From RGIG8775 sp045660295 (GTDB lineage: Bacteria > Bacillota > Clostridia > Oscillospirales > CAG-272), in NCBI GenBank assembly GCA_045660295.1, contig JAZRDN010000026.1, positions 1 to 34,478 of the forward strand: a stretch of 34,478 nt of DNA, written 5' to 3'. Positions 7,398-14,000 of the stretch are shown in pieces (position 1 is the first letter of the stretch; every line of letters starts with the position of its first letter). The notes beneath the pieces are model-generated. The model was not told the DNA's origin. It made no database searches and saw nothing but the letters and a program-made list of their open reading frames with translations. A program made the translations under genes and the position numbers.

Positions 7398-8432
7398 TCA
7401 AAAGCATTTTCCTGTTTTACAATCCTCGGTGTTACCGCAGCGGTAACAAAGCTCGTTGGGGCACTCACCTCTTTGGAAAAAGTCAATAAGGTTTTTAACC
7501 GTGGTGTCGGCAATATTCTCAAGCGCCTCATCTGTCAAAAACGCCTGATGCGACGTAACGATTACGTTTGGCATTGAGATAAGCCGCGCTAAAATATCGT
7601 CATCAAGAATGTGACCCGAGAAGTCCTCAAAGAAGAAATCCGACTCCTCCTCGTACACGTCAAGGCAAGCCGCGCCAACCTTGCGCGCCTTTATGCCCTC
7701 AAGAAGCGCCTCGGCATCCACCAGCGCGCCGCGCGAGGTGTTGATAATAACCACGCCGCGTTTGCATTTTTCGATAGTGTCGCCGTCAATAATGTGGTAG
7801 GTGTCCTCGGTCAGCGGGCAATGGAGCGAGATTATGTCGCTATTCTCAAAAAGCTCGTCAAGCTCCACGTATCTCACAGTACCACCGTTGTCAAGCCCCT
7901 CGGCGTGAAATTTGTCGTACGCCAGCACTCTCATGCCAAAGCCTCGGCAGATGTCGATAAACACGCGTCCGATACGCCCCGTTCCGATGACTCCGACAGT
8001 CTTGCCGTGAAGGTCAAATCCCGTCATATTCACGAGGCTGAAATTGAAATCACGGGTTCTTATATACGCCTTGTGAATTCGGCGTATAGAGGTCAGAAGC
8101 ATTGCCATAGCATGCTCTGCCACCGCGTAGGGCGAGTAAGCGGGCACTCTGAGAACGTGTATTCTGCCGAAGGCGTGCTTCATATCCACGTTGTTAAAGC
8201 CCGCGCAACGCAGAGCCACCACCTTGACTCCAAGCTCGCACAGGCGGTCTATCACCGCCGCGTTCACCGTGTCGTTTACGAACACGCAAACGCCGTCAAA
8301 GCCGTGGGCGAGGTCTACGGTGTCCTCGTTCAGCTTGGCTTCGAAATATTTGAATGTCACCCCATGCGCCGCCCCGAATTTTTCAAAAGAGGGCTTGTCG
8401 TAGGGCTTGGTATCAAAAAAAGCGATTTTCAT
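7398..8432 (-). CDS. ldhA: D-2-hydroxyacid dehydrogenase, D-lactate dehydrogenase (LdhA) type
   Basis: NAD-dependent enzyme, 344 aa, probably reducing pyruvate to D-lactate in the cytosol. The nucleotide-binding loop is GVIGTGRIGRVF. The catalytic set is the Arg of NTSRGALVD, the Glu of DVYEEE and the His of TSHQAFLTDEAL, the latter typical of fermentative D-LDH. Oddly, the protein ends in a Cys-rich tail with C324, C329, C332, C338 and C343, absent from textbook LdhA and able to bind metal or form disulfides. AAGGAGAATTC precedes ATG 8432. It is divergent from the Crp/Fnr gene, with overlapping promoters and one shared palindrome, so redox control is likely. It leads the operon with the ferredoxin-type gene. 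Confidence 0.88.
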   Translation of the reverse strand: MKIAFFDTKPYDKPSFEKFGAAHGVTFKYFEAKLNEDTVDLAHGFDGVCVFVNDTVNAAVIDRLCELGVKVVALRCAGFNNVDMKHAFGRIHVLRVPAYSPYAVAEHAMAMLLTSIRRIHKAYIRTRDFNFSLVNMTGFDLHGKTVGVIGTGRIGRVFIDICRGFGMRVLAYDKFHAEGLDNGGTVRYVELDELFENSDIISLHCPLTEDTYHIIDGDTIEKCKRGVVIINTSRGALVDAEALLEGIKARKVGAACLDVYEEESDFFFEDFSGHILDDDILARLISMPNVIVTSHQAFLTDEALENIADTTVKNLIDFFQRGECPNELCYRCGNTEDCKTGKCF

Positions 8433-8443
8433 TTGAATTCTCC

Positions 8444-8472
8444 TTGATTTTCTGACTTTATTATAGTATAAT
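8444..8472 (+). promoter_or_regulatory. Promoter of the Crp/Fnr-family regulator gene
   Basis: TTGATT (8444-8449), 17 bp, TATAAT (8467-8472), predicting a start near 8479. The palindrome 8487-8502 lies just downstream of that start and abuts the ribosome site, a position where bound protein would repress. Confidence 0.75.
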
Positions 8473-8488
8473 TAGACCGTAAAGTATG
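8460..8488 (-). promoter_or_regulatory. Candidate activator-dependent promoter of ldhA
   Basis: On the minus strand a consensus TATAAT is present at 8465-8460, but the -35 position (8488-8483) reads CATACT, which is poor. A start near 8453 would put the palindrome 8487-8502 at about -41.5, the class II activation position for Crp/Fnr proteins. The weak -35 plus this spacing suggests activation; it is inferred. Confidence 0.5.
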
Positions 8489-8502
8489 TTGAAAATTCAA
8501 CA
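8487..8502. promoter_or_regulatory. Candidate Crp/Fnr-family operator
   Basis: Inverted repeat TGTTGAA-AA-TTCAACA, seven paired bases per arm, in the 84-bp divergent region between ldhA and the Crp/Fnr gene. The core TTGAA...TTCAA resembles Fnr-type half-sites (TTGAT...ATCAA) with a shorter spacer. Confidence 0.6.
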
Positions 8503-8516
8503 AAAGGAGAATTACT

Positions 8517-9176
8517 TTGGAAAAATATCTGGAAATTTTGAGAAAATGTCCCCTTTTCTTCGGAATTGATGACACTGACTTGATAAGAATGCTGGGTTGC
8601 TTAGGCGCAAAAACAGAGCATTTTGACAAAAAATATACCATTTTCGCCGAGGGAAGCCCCGCAAAATACATCGGCATCGTGCTGTCGGGCTCGGCGCAGA
8701 TAATACAGGTCGATTATTACGGAAACAGAAGTATTTTGGGTGAGATAGAGACGTCACAAGTCTTTGCCGAGGCATTCGCATGCGCCGCGGTGCGCTCCCT
8801 GCCCGTATCGGTTATCGCCAACGAGCCCTGCGAGATAATGCTTATAGATTGCTCTCACATTCTGCACACCTGCTCGAACAACTGCGAATTTCACAGGCAG
8901 CTTATATATAATTTAATGAAAGACCTCGCCACAAAGACCATAATGTTCCACCAGCGCATGGAAGTCACGTCAAAACGCTCAACACGCGAAAAGCTGCTGT
9001 CCTATCTTATGCTCCAAGCAAAAAAAGCCGAAAGCAACAGCTTTGACATTCCCTTTGACCGCCAGGAGCTTGCCGACTATCTTGAGGTCGACAGAAGCGG
9101 CCTGTCCGCCGAAATAAGCAAAATGAAAAAAGAAGGCATAATTGATTGCACAAAAAACAGGTTTGAGCTGTTATAA
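8517..9176 (+). CDS. Crp/Fnr-family transcriptional regulator
   Basis: DNA-binding regulator of 219 aa. Residues ~10-125 form a cyclic-nucleotide-binding-type beta-barrel (YTIFAEGSPAKYIGIVLSGSAQI) and ~155-215 a winged helix with recognition segment DRQELADYLEVDRSGLSAEISKMKKEG. Seven cysteines (11, 28, 89, 105, 112, 119, 123), four clustered at 105-123, could hold a redox cofactor, though the classical FNR N-terminal cysteine set is not obvious. The start is TTG 8517, chosen because AAAGGAGA lies six bases upstream. It probably controls itself, the divergent ldhA-ferredoxin operon and perhaps the flavodiiron gene. The ligand (heme, cluster, NO or other) is unknown. Confidence 0.9.
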   Translation: MEKYLEILRKCPLFFGIDDTDLIRMLGCLGAKTEHFDKKYTIFAEGSPAKYIGIVLSGSAQIIQVDYYGNRSILGEIETSQVFAEAFACAAVRSLPVSVIANEPCEIMLIDCSHILHTCSNNCEFHRQLIYNLMKDLATKTIMFHQRMEVTSKRSTREKLLSYLMLQAKKAESNSFDIPFDRQELADYLEVDRSGLSAEISKMKKEGIIDCTKNRFELL

Positions 9177-9190
9177 AGTTAGTTTTGAAT

Positions 9191-9370
9191 CGTTTTTTGC
9201 GCCTTTTTAAAAAAAGGCGCCCCAAAAACTTTTGGAGCGGGAAAAGTATTTGTTTTGGTCTGTGCCTCTGCCCATAGCTTGCGGCAATTGCTTGGGACGT
9301 TTAGTGCGTAGCCGTTACAATAGCTACCGCAAGCGTTGGGGCCCCATCCCCAAACGCTCCACAAAGTTAG
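9191..9370 (+). repeat. Dispersed 180-bp structured repeat, copy A
   Basis: One of three copies of nearly identical length (others 23994-24172 and 33051-33229). It opens with the hairpin GCGCC-T/A tract-GGCGC. A central conserved block includes TTTAGTGCGTAGCCGTTACA. It closes with GCGTTGGGG / CCCCAAACGC. It lies just after the Crp/Fnr stop. No ORF is conserved among the copies. The outer stem differs between copies with compensating changes. Confidence 0.8.
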
Positions 9371-9390
9371 ATTTAAGTTACTGAAAGCGT

Positions 9391-9448
9391 ACCCAAAGCA
9401 AAGGCGCTCGTGTTTAGCGAGCGCCTTGGTTTACGAGTGATATTTTAA
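9391..9448 (+). repeat. Hairpin module H1, copy 2
   Basis: Same lead, loop TGTTTAG and tail as the copy at 180-238, but the stem reads AAGGCGCTCG / CGAGCGCCTT, so base changes on one side are matched on the other. It follows the 180-bp repeat by 20 bp, as copy B does at 24192. Confidence 0.75.
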
Positions 9449-9460
9449 TTATTCGCACAG

Positions 9461-9571
9461 CACCCGCTACCGAAAGCAAAGGAGTGCGTGTTCAGCGCAC
9501 GACTGATGGCAACGACCGCTATGTTTGCACTGCACACAGAACGCTGACCAATCAGCCCCCACGCCAGTGGG
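9461..9571 (+). repeat. Hairpin module H2, copy 1
   Basis: Lead CGAAAGCAAAGGA, 5-bp stem GTGCG-TGTTCAG-CGCAC, then ACGACTGATGGCAACGACCG, the landmark AGAACGCTGACCAAT, and a terminal hairpin CCCAC-GCCA-GTGGG. It ends exactly at the TAG stop of the minus-strand gene at 9572. Other copies are at 27073-27180 (minus) and 27401-27503. Confidence 0.7.
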
Positions 9572-9805
9572 CTAGATTTGTTTGCGTACACTGGTGTATT
9601 CGTCGTAATAGCGGTAATAGGGGCAGTGCCAATTGGTGCCCGACATGTAGCGCTCGCGGTCGTCCTGGTCGAGATTGACCTTGCAATAGTAAGCGTCGAT
9701 ATACTCGTCGTAATCGTAAAACTCACAGCTCTCGCAAGTGCCGCTTCCCTTCTTAGGAGTTTTTGTTGTTTTTGCCGCGCCTGCGGTCTTTTTTGTTTCT
9801 TCCAT
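9572..9805 (-). CDS. Small Cys-containing protein, DUF6472-like
   Basis: A 77-aa protein with a Lys/Thr/Ala-rich N-terminus and a compact conserved part: CESCEFYDYDEYIDAYYC, then LDQDDRERYMSG, CPYYRYYDEYTSVRKQI. The four cysteines arranged CxxC...C...C suggest a small metal-binding fold. The pattern matches a family of unknown function common in Clostridia (I recall it as DUF6472). AAGGAGATG precedes ATG 9805. It lies downstream of pfkA with a hairpin between. Its function is unknown. Its stop codon directly abuts a hairpin repeat. Confidence 0.8.
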   Translation of the reverse strand: MEETKKTAGAAKTTKTPKKGSGTCESCEFYDYDEYIDAYYCKVNLDQDDRERYMSGTNWHCPYYRYYDEYTSVRKQI

Positions 9806-9838
9806 AAAAATACATCTCCTTTTACTGCGAGACAGCGA

Positions 9839-9862
9839 GCGGCGACGGTTGACCGTCGCCGC
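9839..9862. other. Intergenic hairpin between pfkA and the DUF6472 gene
   Basis: Perfect 10-bp stem GCGGCGACGG-TTGA-CCGTCGCCGC. There is no T-run on the minus strand, so it is not a standard terminator for pfkA. It may be a processing or attenuation hairpin that lowers expression of the small downstream gene. Confidence 0.5.
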
Positions 9863-9871
9863 TTATATTTA

Positions 9872-10948
9872 TTACTTGCAAATAACCTTTGCGAGCTTGT
9901 AAAGATGCTCGATCTCGGCGCTTCGCTTTGCGCAGATCTTCTTCATTTCGGCGTACTGCTCCTGTGTGAAGCCCTCAAGATCGCCTTCCTTGAGCTTGTT
10001 CTTGTACATGCGGTCAACGATAAGCGCAAAGTTGATCTCAACAGGCTTTACCTCGCCGTCGATCTCACAGATGACCACGTTGCTCTTGCCCTCAAGAAGC
10101 TGCTCAACTGCTGTAGCGCCCATAATTGTAGCGGTAAGTCTGTCGCGCAGAGTGGGCGAGCCGCCGCGAACGATGTGCGCGAAGCGGGCAAAGCGTGTCT
10201 CGATGCCCGTCTCAGCCTCGATCTTCTTGGTAAGGTACTCACCAATAGGCTGACCGTCAGCAGTCTTTACGCCCTCGCTTACAACCACGATCATGCCGCG
10301 CTTGCCGTCAGCCTTGATGCGCTTGATCTTATCAATAGCCGCCTCGGCATCAAACGGAACCTCGGGGATAGCGATAGCAACCGCGCCCGAAGCAACGCCT
10401 GAATTGAGCGCGATACAACCGCAGTCGCGTCCCATAACCTCAACCACGTTGCAGCGGCTGTGAGACTCGCAGGTGTCGCGAAGGTCGTCGATAAGCGAAA
10501 GCACGGTGTTCATAGCCGTGTCGTAGCCAACAGTGTAGTCAGTGGCGGTGATGTCGTTGTCGATAGTACCGGGAATTCCTATTGCGGGAATACCGTGGTG
10601 GGTGAGGTCGGTGGCACCTCTGAACGTTCCGTCGCCGCCGATAGCGACGATAGCATCTATCTGATTGTCCTTACAGGTCTTGATAGCCATTGCGATGCCC
10701 TCTTCGGTCTTGAATTCGGGGCAACGGTCGGAGTAAAGCATTGTTCCTCCGCGTGTTATAACGTTGGAAACGCTTCTGGGAGTAAGCGGCACAAAGTTGC
10801 CCTTGATAAGTCCGCTGTATCCGCCAAGAATACCAACGACCTCAACGCCCTCCTCAATAGCCTTTCTGGTTATCGCTCTTATGCACGCGTTCATGCCGGG
10901 AGCATCGCCGCCCGAGGTAAGAACGCCTATTTTTCTGAACTTTGCCAT
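9872..10948 (-). CDS. pfkA: 6-phosphofructokinase
   Basis: Glycolytic enzyme phosphorylating fructose-6-phosphate, cytosolic, 358 aa from the chosen start. The nucleotide loop TSGGDAPGMN is at 11-20, GGDGT at 104-108 (Gly after the Asp favours ATP over PPi use), and the catalytic PGTIDND at 126-132. It is ~40 residues longer than the 320-aa bacterial enzyme, with a C-terminal extension ending KRSAEIEHLYKLAKVICK. I chose ATG 10948 because AAAGGAC lies just upstream; a start nine codons earlier has no site. It stands apart from pyruvate kinase in this window. Confidence 0.95.
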   Translation of the reverse strand: MAKFRKIGVLTSGGDAPGMNACIRAITRKAIEEGVEVVGILGGYSGLIKGNFVPLTPRSVSNVITRGGTMLYSDRCPEFKTEEGIAMAIKTCKDNQIDAIVAIGGDGTFRGATDLTHHGIPAIGIPGTIDNDITATDYTVGYDTAMNTVLSLIDDLRDTCESHSRCNVVEVMGRDCGCIALNSGVASGAVAIAIPEVPFDAEAAIDKIKRIKADGKRGMIVVVSEGVKTADGQPIGEYLTKKIEAETGIETRFARFAHIVRGGSPTLRDRLTATIMGATAVEQLLEGKSNVVICEIDGEVKPVEINFALIVDRMYKNKLKEGDLEGFTQEQYAEMKKICAKRSAEIEHLYKLAKVICK

Positions 10949-11097
10949 ATATGTGTCCTTTCTTGTGTGTTTCATTCGATATTATTTTAACAAACGCTAT
11001 TCTCGTCTATTTTAATACATATCGCCCAAAAAATCAAGGGGTTTTGTAAAATTTATTCCCTCGCGGGCAGATTTGGCTTGTTTTTATTTATAAGAAA

Positions 11098-12381
11098 TTA
11101 CTTTTTTTCGTTGTTTTTTGCGGTCAATTTCAGTATCTCCGCCAAAGCAAGCGAGAGCGCGTTGCCCGCGGTGCACATGCGAAGATAGTCGCGCGAGCGC
11201 ATGGGAGAGAGGCGAAGCCTCGTCACCGTCTCGCCAAGCTCGCTGGAAATACCAACGTAGATAGTTCCCACGGGCTTTTCGGGTGTTCCCCCGCCGGGAC
11301 CCGCTATGCCGGTGGTGGCAATTCCGATGTCAGTGCCAAGTGCCCTGCGCACGCCGCGCGCCATTTCGGCGGCGGTCTGCTCGCTCACCGCGCCGTACAG
11401 GCGAAGGGTCTCCTCGCTGACGCCTATGAGCTTCACCTTCGCCTCGTTGGCGTAGGTGACACAGCTTCCCATATACACCTCCGAAGCCCCCGACACGTCG
11501 GTTATGCGCTTGGCTATAAGTCCGCCCGTACAGGACTCGGCGGTGGAAACAGTCATTTTGTTCTCGGAAAGCGCCTTGATAACAGCCCTCTCGGTGCTTC
11601 CCACGTCGATGCCGTAGATAAACTCGCCCACGGGGCTTGCCTTGACCTTTTCTATCATTTCGGCGCAGAGAGCCTCGCCCTCCTCCTCGCTTGCCGCCTT
11701 TGCGGTAACGCGCAGACGCATCTCTCCGTCACCCGCATAGGGCGCGAGGGTGGGATTCTCGGCAGAGGTCATCAGGTCGCGGAGGGTCTCCTCGACCGCC
11801 GACTCGCCCATTCCTATAATATGAAGATTGTGGCTGACGAGAATGCTTTCGGTATTTTTGCGGAGATATTCGCTTATTGCGCCATCCATAAGCGGACAAA
11901 GCTCACGGGGCGGACCGGGAAGCATAATGACGGTCTTTCCGTCCTTTTCTATAATTATAGCCGGGGCGGTGCCGTTGGGATTTGGAACAGCGACAGCTCC
12001 GTCGGGTATCTCCGCCTGCTTGAGATTGTTTTTCGTCATACTGCAAACGCCGTTGCCGCGCGAGGCGAAGAAATTTCTTATGGTTTCAGCCACGCCCTCG
12101 TCGGTGTGCATGGAAAGCCCCAGTGCCTTTGCCACAGTCTCCTTGGTAAGGTCGTCATAGGTCGGGCCGAGACCACCGCTGGTTACAACCAGATCGGCTC
12201 GCGAAAGCGCCAGAGAAAGAGCCTCGGAGAGTCTTTCGGGGTTATCGCCCACAACCGCTTGGTGGTAGACCGACACACCGAATTCGGCGAGCTTTTTGGA
12301 TATATAAGCCGCGTTGGTGTTGACCACCTCGCCAAGAAGCAATTCTGTGCCAACGCATAAAATTTCAGCATTTTTTATCAT
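11098..12381 (-). CDS. cinA: CinA: competence/damage-inducible protein, NMN deamidase type
   Basis: Cytosolic protein of 427 aa. Residues 1-~170 are a MoCF-like domain (AEILCVGTELLLGEVVNTNA, TSGGLGPTYDDLT, MLPGPPREL). The C-terminal ~160 residues are the CinA/PncC nicotinamide-mononucleotide amidase domain (STAESCTGGLIAKRITDVSG, GIAGPGGG). The family recycles pyridine nucleotides and was named for competence induction in streptococci. ATG 12381 is preceded by GGGAGGA; an earlier in-frame start is not. It is transcribed from a near-perfect promoter at 12443-12471. The 3' side to pfkA (10949-11097) shows only AT-rich spacer. Confidence 0.94.
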   Translation of the reverse strand: MIKNAEILCVGTELLLGEVVNTNAAYISKKLAEFGVSVYHQAVVGDNPERLSEALSLALSRADLVVTSGGLGPTYDDLTKETVAKALGLSMHTDEGVAETIRNFFASRGNGVCSMTKNNLKQAEIPDGAVAVPNPNGTAPAIIIEKDGKTVIMLPGPPRELCPLMDGAISEYLRKNTESILVSHNLHIIGMGESAVEETLRDLMTSAENPTLAPYAGDGEMRLRVTAKAASEEEGEALCAEMIEKVKASPVGEFIYGIDVGSTERAVIKALSENKMTVSTAESCTGGLIAKRITDVSGASEVYMGSCVTYANEAKVKLIGVSEETLRLYGAVSEQTAAEMARGVRRALGTDIGIATTGIAGPGGGTPEKPVGTIYVGISSELGETVTRLRLSPMRSRDYLRMCTAGNALSLALAEILKLTAKNNEKK

Positions 12382-12442
12382 TTCATATCCTCCCGAACAC
12401 TGTTTTATCAAGTATATTATTCATTATTACAATTACAGTACA

Positions 12443-12471
12443 ATTATATCCCTTTTTCGGCTTTATGTCAA
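12443..12471 (-). promoter_or_regulatory. Consensus sigma-A promoter of cinA
   Basis: On the minus strand TTGACA (12471-12466), 17 bp, TATAAT (12448-12443). The predicted start is near 12436, giving a leader of about 55 bases with no obvious regulatory fold. Confidence 0.8.
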
Positions 12472-12570
12472 GACTTGGAGTGACATCGACGTTTTTTAAT
12501 TGTTAATTGATTTTTACCGAGCGACTTCAAACAAAAACAGGCTTCACCAAAACAAATTGATGAAAACCTC

Positions 12571-12601
12571 TTGACATTACCCCTGCGTCATGGTTTATAT
12601 T
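12571..12601 (+). promoter_or_regulatory. MerR-type promoter with 19-bp spacer
   Basis: TTGACA (12571-12576), a 19-bp spacer beginning TTACCCCTGCGTCATGG, then TATATT (12596-12601). An over-long spacer of 19 bp is the hallmark of promoters remodelled by MerR-family activators. It drives the broken MerR gene that starts 44 bp downstream, as expected for autoregulation. Confidence 0.65.
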
Positions 12602-12644
12602 ATTTATAATATATAATATAACCGAAATCAATCGAATGTGCAGA

Positions 12645-12787
12645 ATGAAAATAAATGAAGTTGAAAAGCTGACGGGACTGACAAAAAAGCAATACGGCTC
12701 TATGAAAGCCGCGGACTTTTGGACGTCTCTCGCGCTTCAAACTTTGTACACAGTATTAGTGTTGACAAATTTAGCGAACAAAATTAA
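12645..12787 (+). pseudogene. MerR-family regulator, frameshifted and truncated
   Basis: The first 15 codons read MKINEVEKLTGLTKK, a classic MerR N-terminus. At the following A-run (12683-12688) the homology moves to another frame, where it continues as AIRLYESRGLLDVSRASN, the winged-helix continuation of MerR. Restoring one A would rejoin the two. After about residue 33 the similarity ends and a stop follows at 12785-12787, so no effector domain exists. Both a frameshift and a truncation are present, so a sequencing error alone does not explain it. Confidence 0.75.
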
Positions 12788-12789
12788 AC

Positions 12790-12812
12790 AGGGGCTGTCT
12801 ATGACAGCCCCT
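12790..12812 (-). terminator. Terminator hairpin after the PIG-L stump
   Basis: An 11-bp stem CAGGGGCTGTC / GACAGCCCCTG with a 3-base loop, lying seven bases beyond the stop of the truncated minus-strand gene. On that strand it is followed by TTTAATTTT. The other strand offers only a weak T-run. Confidence 0.7.
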
Positions 12813-12818
12813 GAAGTA

Positions 12819-12962
12819 TTATTCAGAAAATTCAGCCGGAATATCGGCGTCAGACAAGTGACAGCAGAACACCTTGTCGCCGCGTTTAACGCACTTTGCG
12901 ACAGTACCGCCGCATTCGATCTCAATATCATCGGGATGCGCTCCGATAAACAAAACTCTCAT
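12819..12962 (-). pseudogene. N-terminal stump of a PIG-L/LmbE-type deacetylase
   Basis: A 47-codon frame starts with MRVLFIGAHPDDIEIECGGT. AHPDD is the zinc-binding motif of the PIG-L (GlcNAc-PI de-N-acetylase/LmbE/BshB) family, whose members are ~220-280 aa. The frame continues VAKCVKRGDKVFCCHLSDADIPAEFSE and stops, with a terminator following directly. Promoter, AAAGGAGG ribosome site, start and terminator are all intact, so an internal deletion joining the 5' part to the gene end is the likely history. A short peptide could still be made. It is divergent from the AraC gene at 13094. Confidence 0.7.
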
Positions 12963-12992
12963 ATCCGAAAGCCTCCTTTAATAATTTACTTT

Positions 12993-13021
12993 ATTGTACC
13001 ATGAACCGATTACTATTGCAA
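12993..13021 (-). promoter_or_regulatory. Promoter of the PIG-L stump
   Basis: On the minus strand TTGCAA (13021-13016), 17 bp, TACAAT (12998-12993), 31 bp upstream of the start codon. Confidence 0.6.
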
Positions 13022-13057
13022 TATCTCACAATACACAAAAAGAGTAAAATAATCTAC

Positions 13058-13087
13058 TTGACAAACACGGTGCGATTATTGTATAAT
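13058..13087 (+). promoter_or_regulatory. Strong promoter placing the transcription start on the AraC start codon
   Basis: TTGACA (13058-13063), 18 bp, TATAAT (13082-13087). The usual start 7 bases after the -10 falls on the A of ATG 13094. No Shine-Dalgarno sequence precedes the ATG, consistent with a leaderless mRNA. Confidence 0.7.
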
Positions 13088-13093
13088 ATAGCC

Positions 13094-13987
13094 ATGAAGA
13101 AATATTTTAAGCACAAGCCCGAAAACTTAATAAACGTAAGCCGGATAGTTACGATAAACCACTTCGAATTTGAAAAGAATTTCATCTCCGAGGGTGAATC
13201 CCACGATTTCTGGGAGATCGTGTATGCCGACAAGGAAAGCCTGATCTGTACAGCCGACAGTCAGGTCATCACGCTTGGCGAGGGCGAAATGCTCTTTCAC
13301 AAGCCGGGCGAATTCCATTCCCTTGCCGCCAACCGAAAAACCGCTCCCGGTGTGTTTATCATCTCATTTGTCTGCCGTTCGGCGGCTATGCGTTTTTTTG
13401 AAAACAAAAAGCTCGCCCCCAACAAAAACTTTTCAAAATACATCTATTCCATTTTTGAGGAAGGCAGGCGTACCTTTAACATTCCCTTTGCCGACCCCAA
13501 GCTCAAAAAGATGCCGCTTGCCGAAAGACCCTCTCTGGGGGGCGCGCAGATAATAAAGAATTATCTGGAGATATTCCTCGTCAACCTCCTGCGCTTTTAC
13601 ACCGAAACCGAGAGCGGAAACGAGATATTCCTCCCCGACAAGGAGCTATCGGGAAAACCCGTAAAAGAGGTAATAAAGGTTTTAAAGAGCAGTATCTTCG
13701 AGCCGCTTTCAATTGACGACGTATGCGCGCGCACCTCTTACGGACGCGCCTACCTTTTCCGCGTTTTCAAGGCGGAAACGGGAAAGACTATAATGGACTA
13801 TTATCTTGACCTGAAAATGGACAAGGCAAAGCAGCTTTTGCGAGAGGACGAGCTAACAGTCAAGGAGATTGCCGCAAAGCTGGCGTTTAACGAGCCGAAC
13901 TACTTCACCAAAACATTCAAAAGAATCACGGGCATCACGCCCTCTCAATACAAAAAGAGGGTAAGAGATTTCAACAATCTTTTCTGA
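13094..13987 (+). CDS. AraC-family transcriptional regulator, probably leaderless
   Basis: Regulator of 297 aa. Residues ~15-90 form a cupin-like sensor (FEFEKNFISEGESHDFWEIVYADK ... GEGEMLFHKPGEFHSL). The C-terminal ~100 residues hold the two helix-turn-helix units (SIDDVCARTSYGRAYLFRVFKAETGKTIMDYY and TVKEIAAKLAFNEPNYFTKTFKRITGITPSQYKK). The ligand is unknown; cupin AraC proteins often sense sugars or small metabolites. I place the start at ATG 13094 because the family N-terminus begins there. A longer frame from 13001 would run through the promoter. It lies 13 bp before the GTPase-nuclease gene and is probably its operon partner and regulator. Confidence 0.9.
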   Translation: MKKYFKHKPENLINVSRIVTINHFEFEKNFISEGESHDFWEIVYADKESLICTADSQVITLGEGEMLFHKPGEFHSLAANRKTAPGVFIISFVCRSAAMRFFENKKLAPNKNFSKYIYSIFEEGRRTFNIPFADPKLKKMPLAERPSLGGAQIIKNYLEIFLVNLLRFYTETESGNEIFLPDKELSGKPVKEVIKVLKSSIFEPLSIDDVCARTSYGRAYLFRVFKAETGKTIMDYYLDLKMDKAKQLLREDELTVKEIAAKLAFNEPNYFTKTFKRITGITPSQYKKRVRDFNNLF

Positions 13988-14000
13988 AAGGAGAGCAAGC

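Noticed and set aside
10949..11097. Possible riboswitch or leader between pfkA and cinA
   Set aside because: I see only AT-rich spacer with no conserved fold or clear promoter.
12636..13004. A 122-codon plus-strand frame as an intact gene
   Set aside because: Only its first 15 MerR-like codons look real. The rest is a shifted frame running antisense through a terminator and the PIG-L stump.
13001..13093. Longer N-terminus of the AraC regulator starting at 13001
   Set aside because: The extra 31 codons would overlap the consensus promoter and do not look like AraC sequence.
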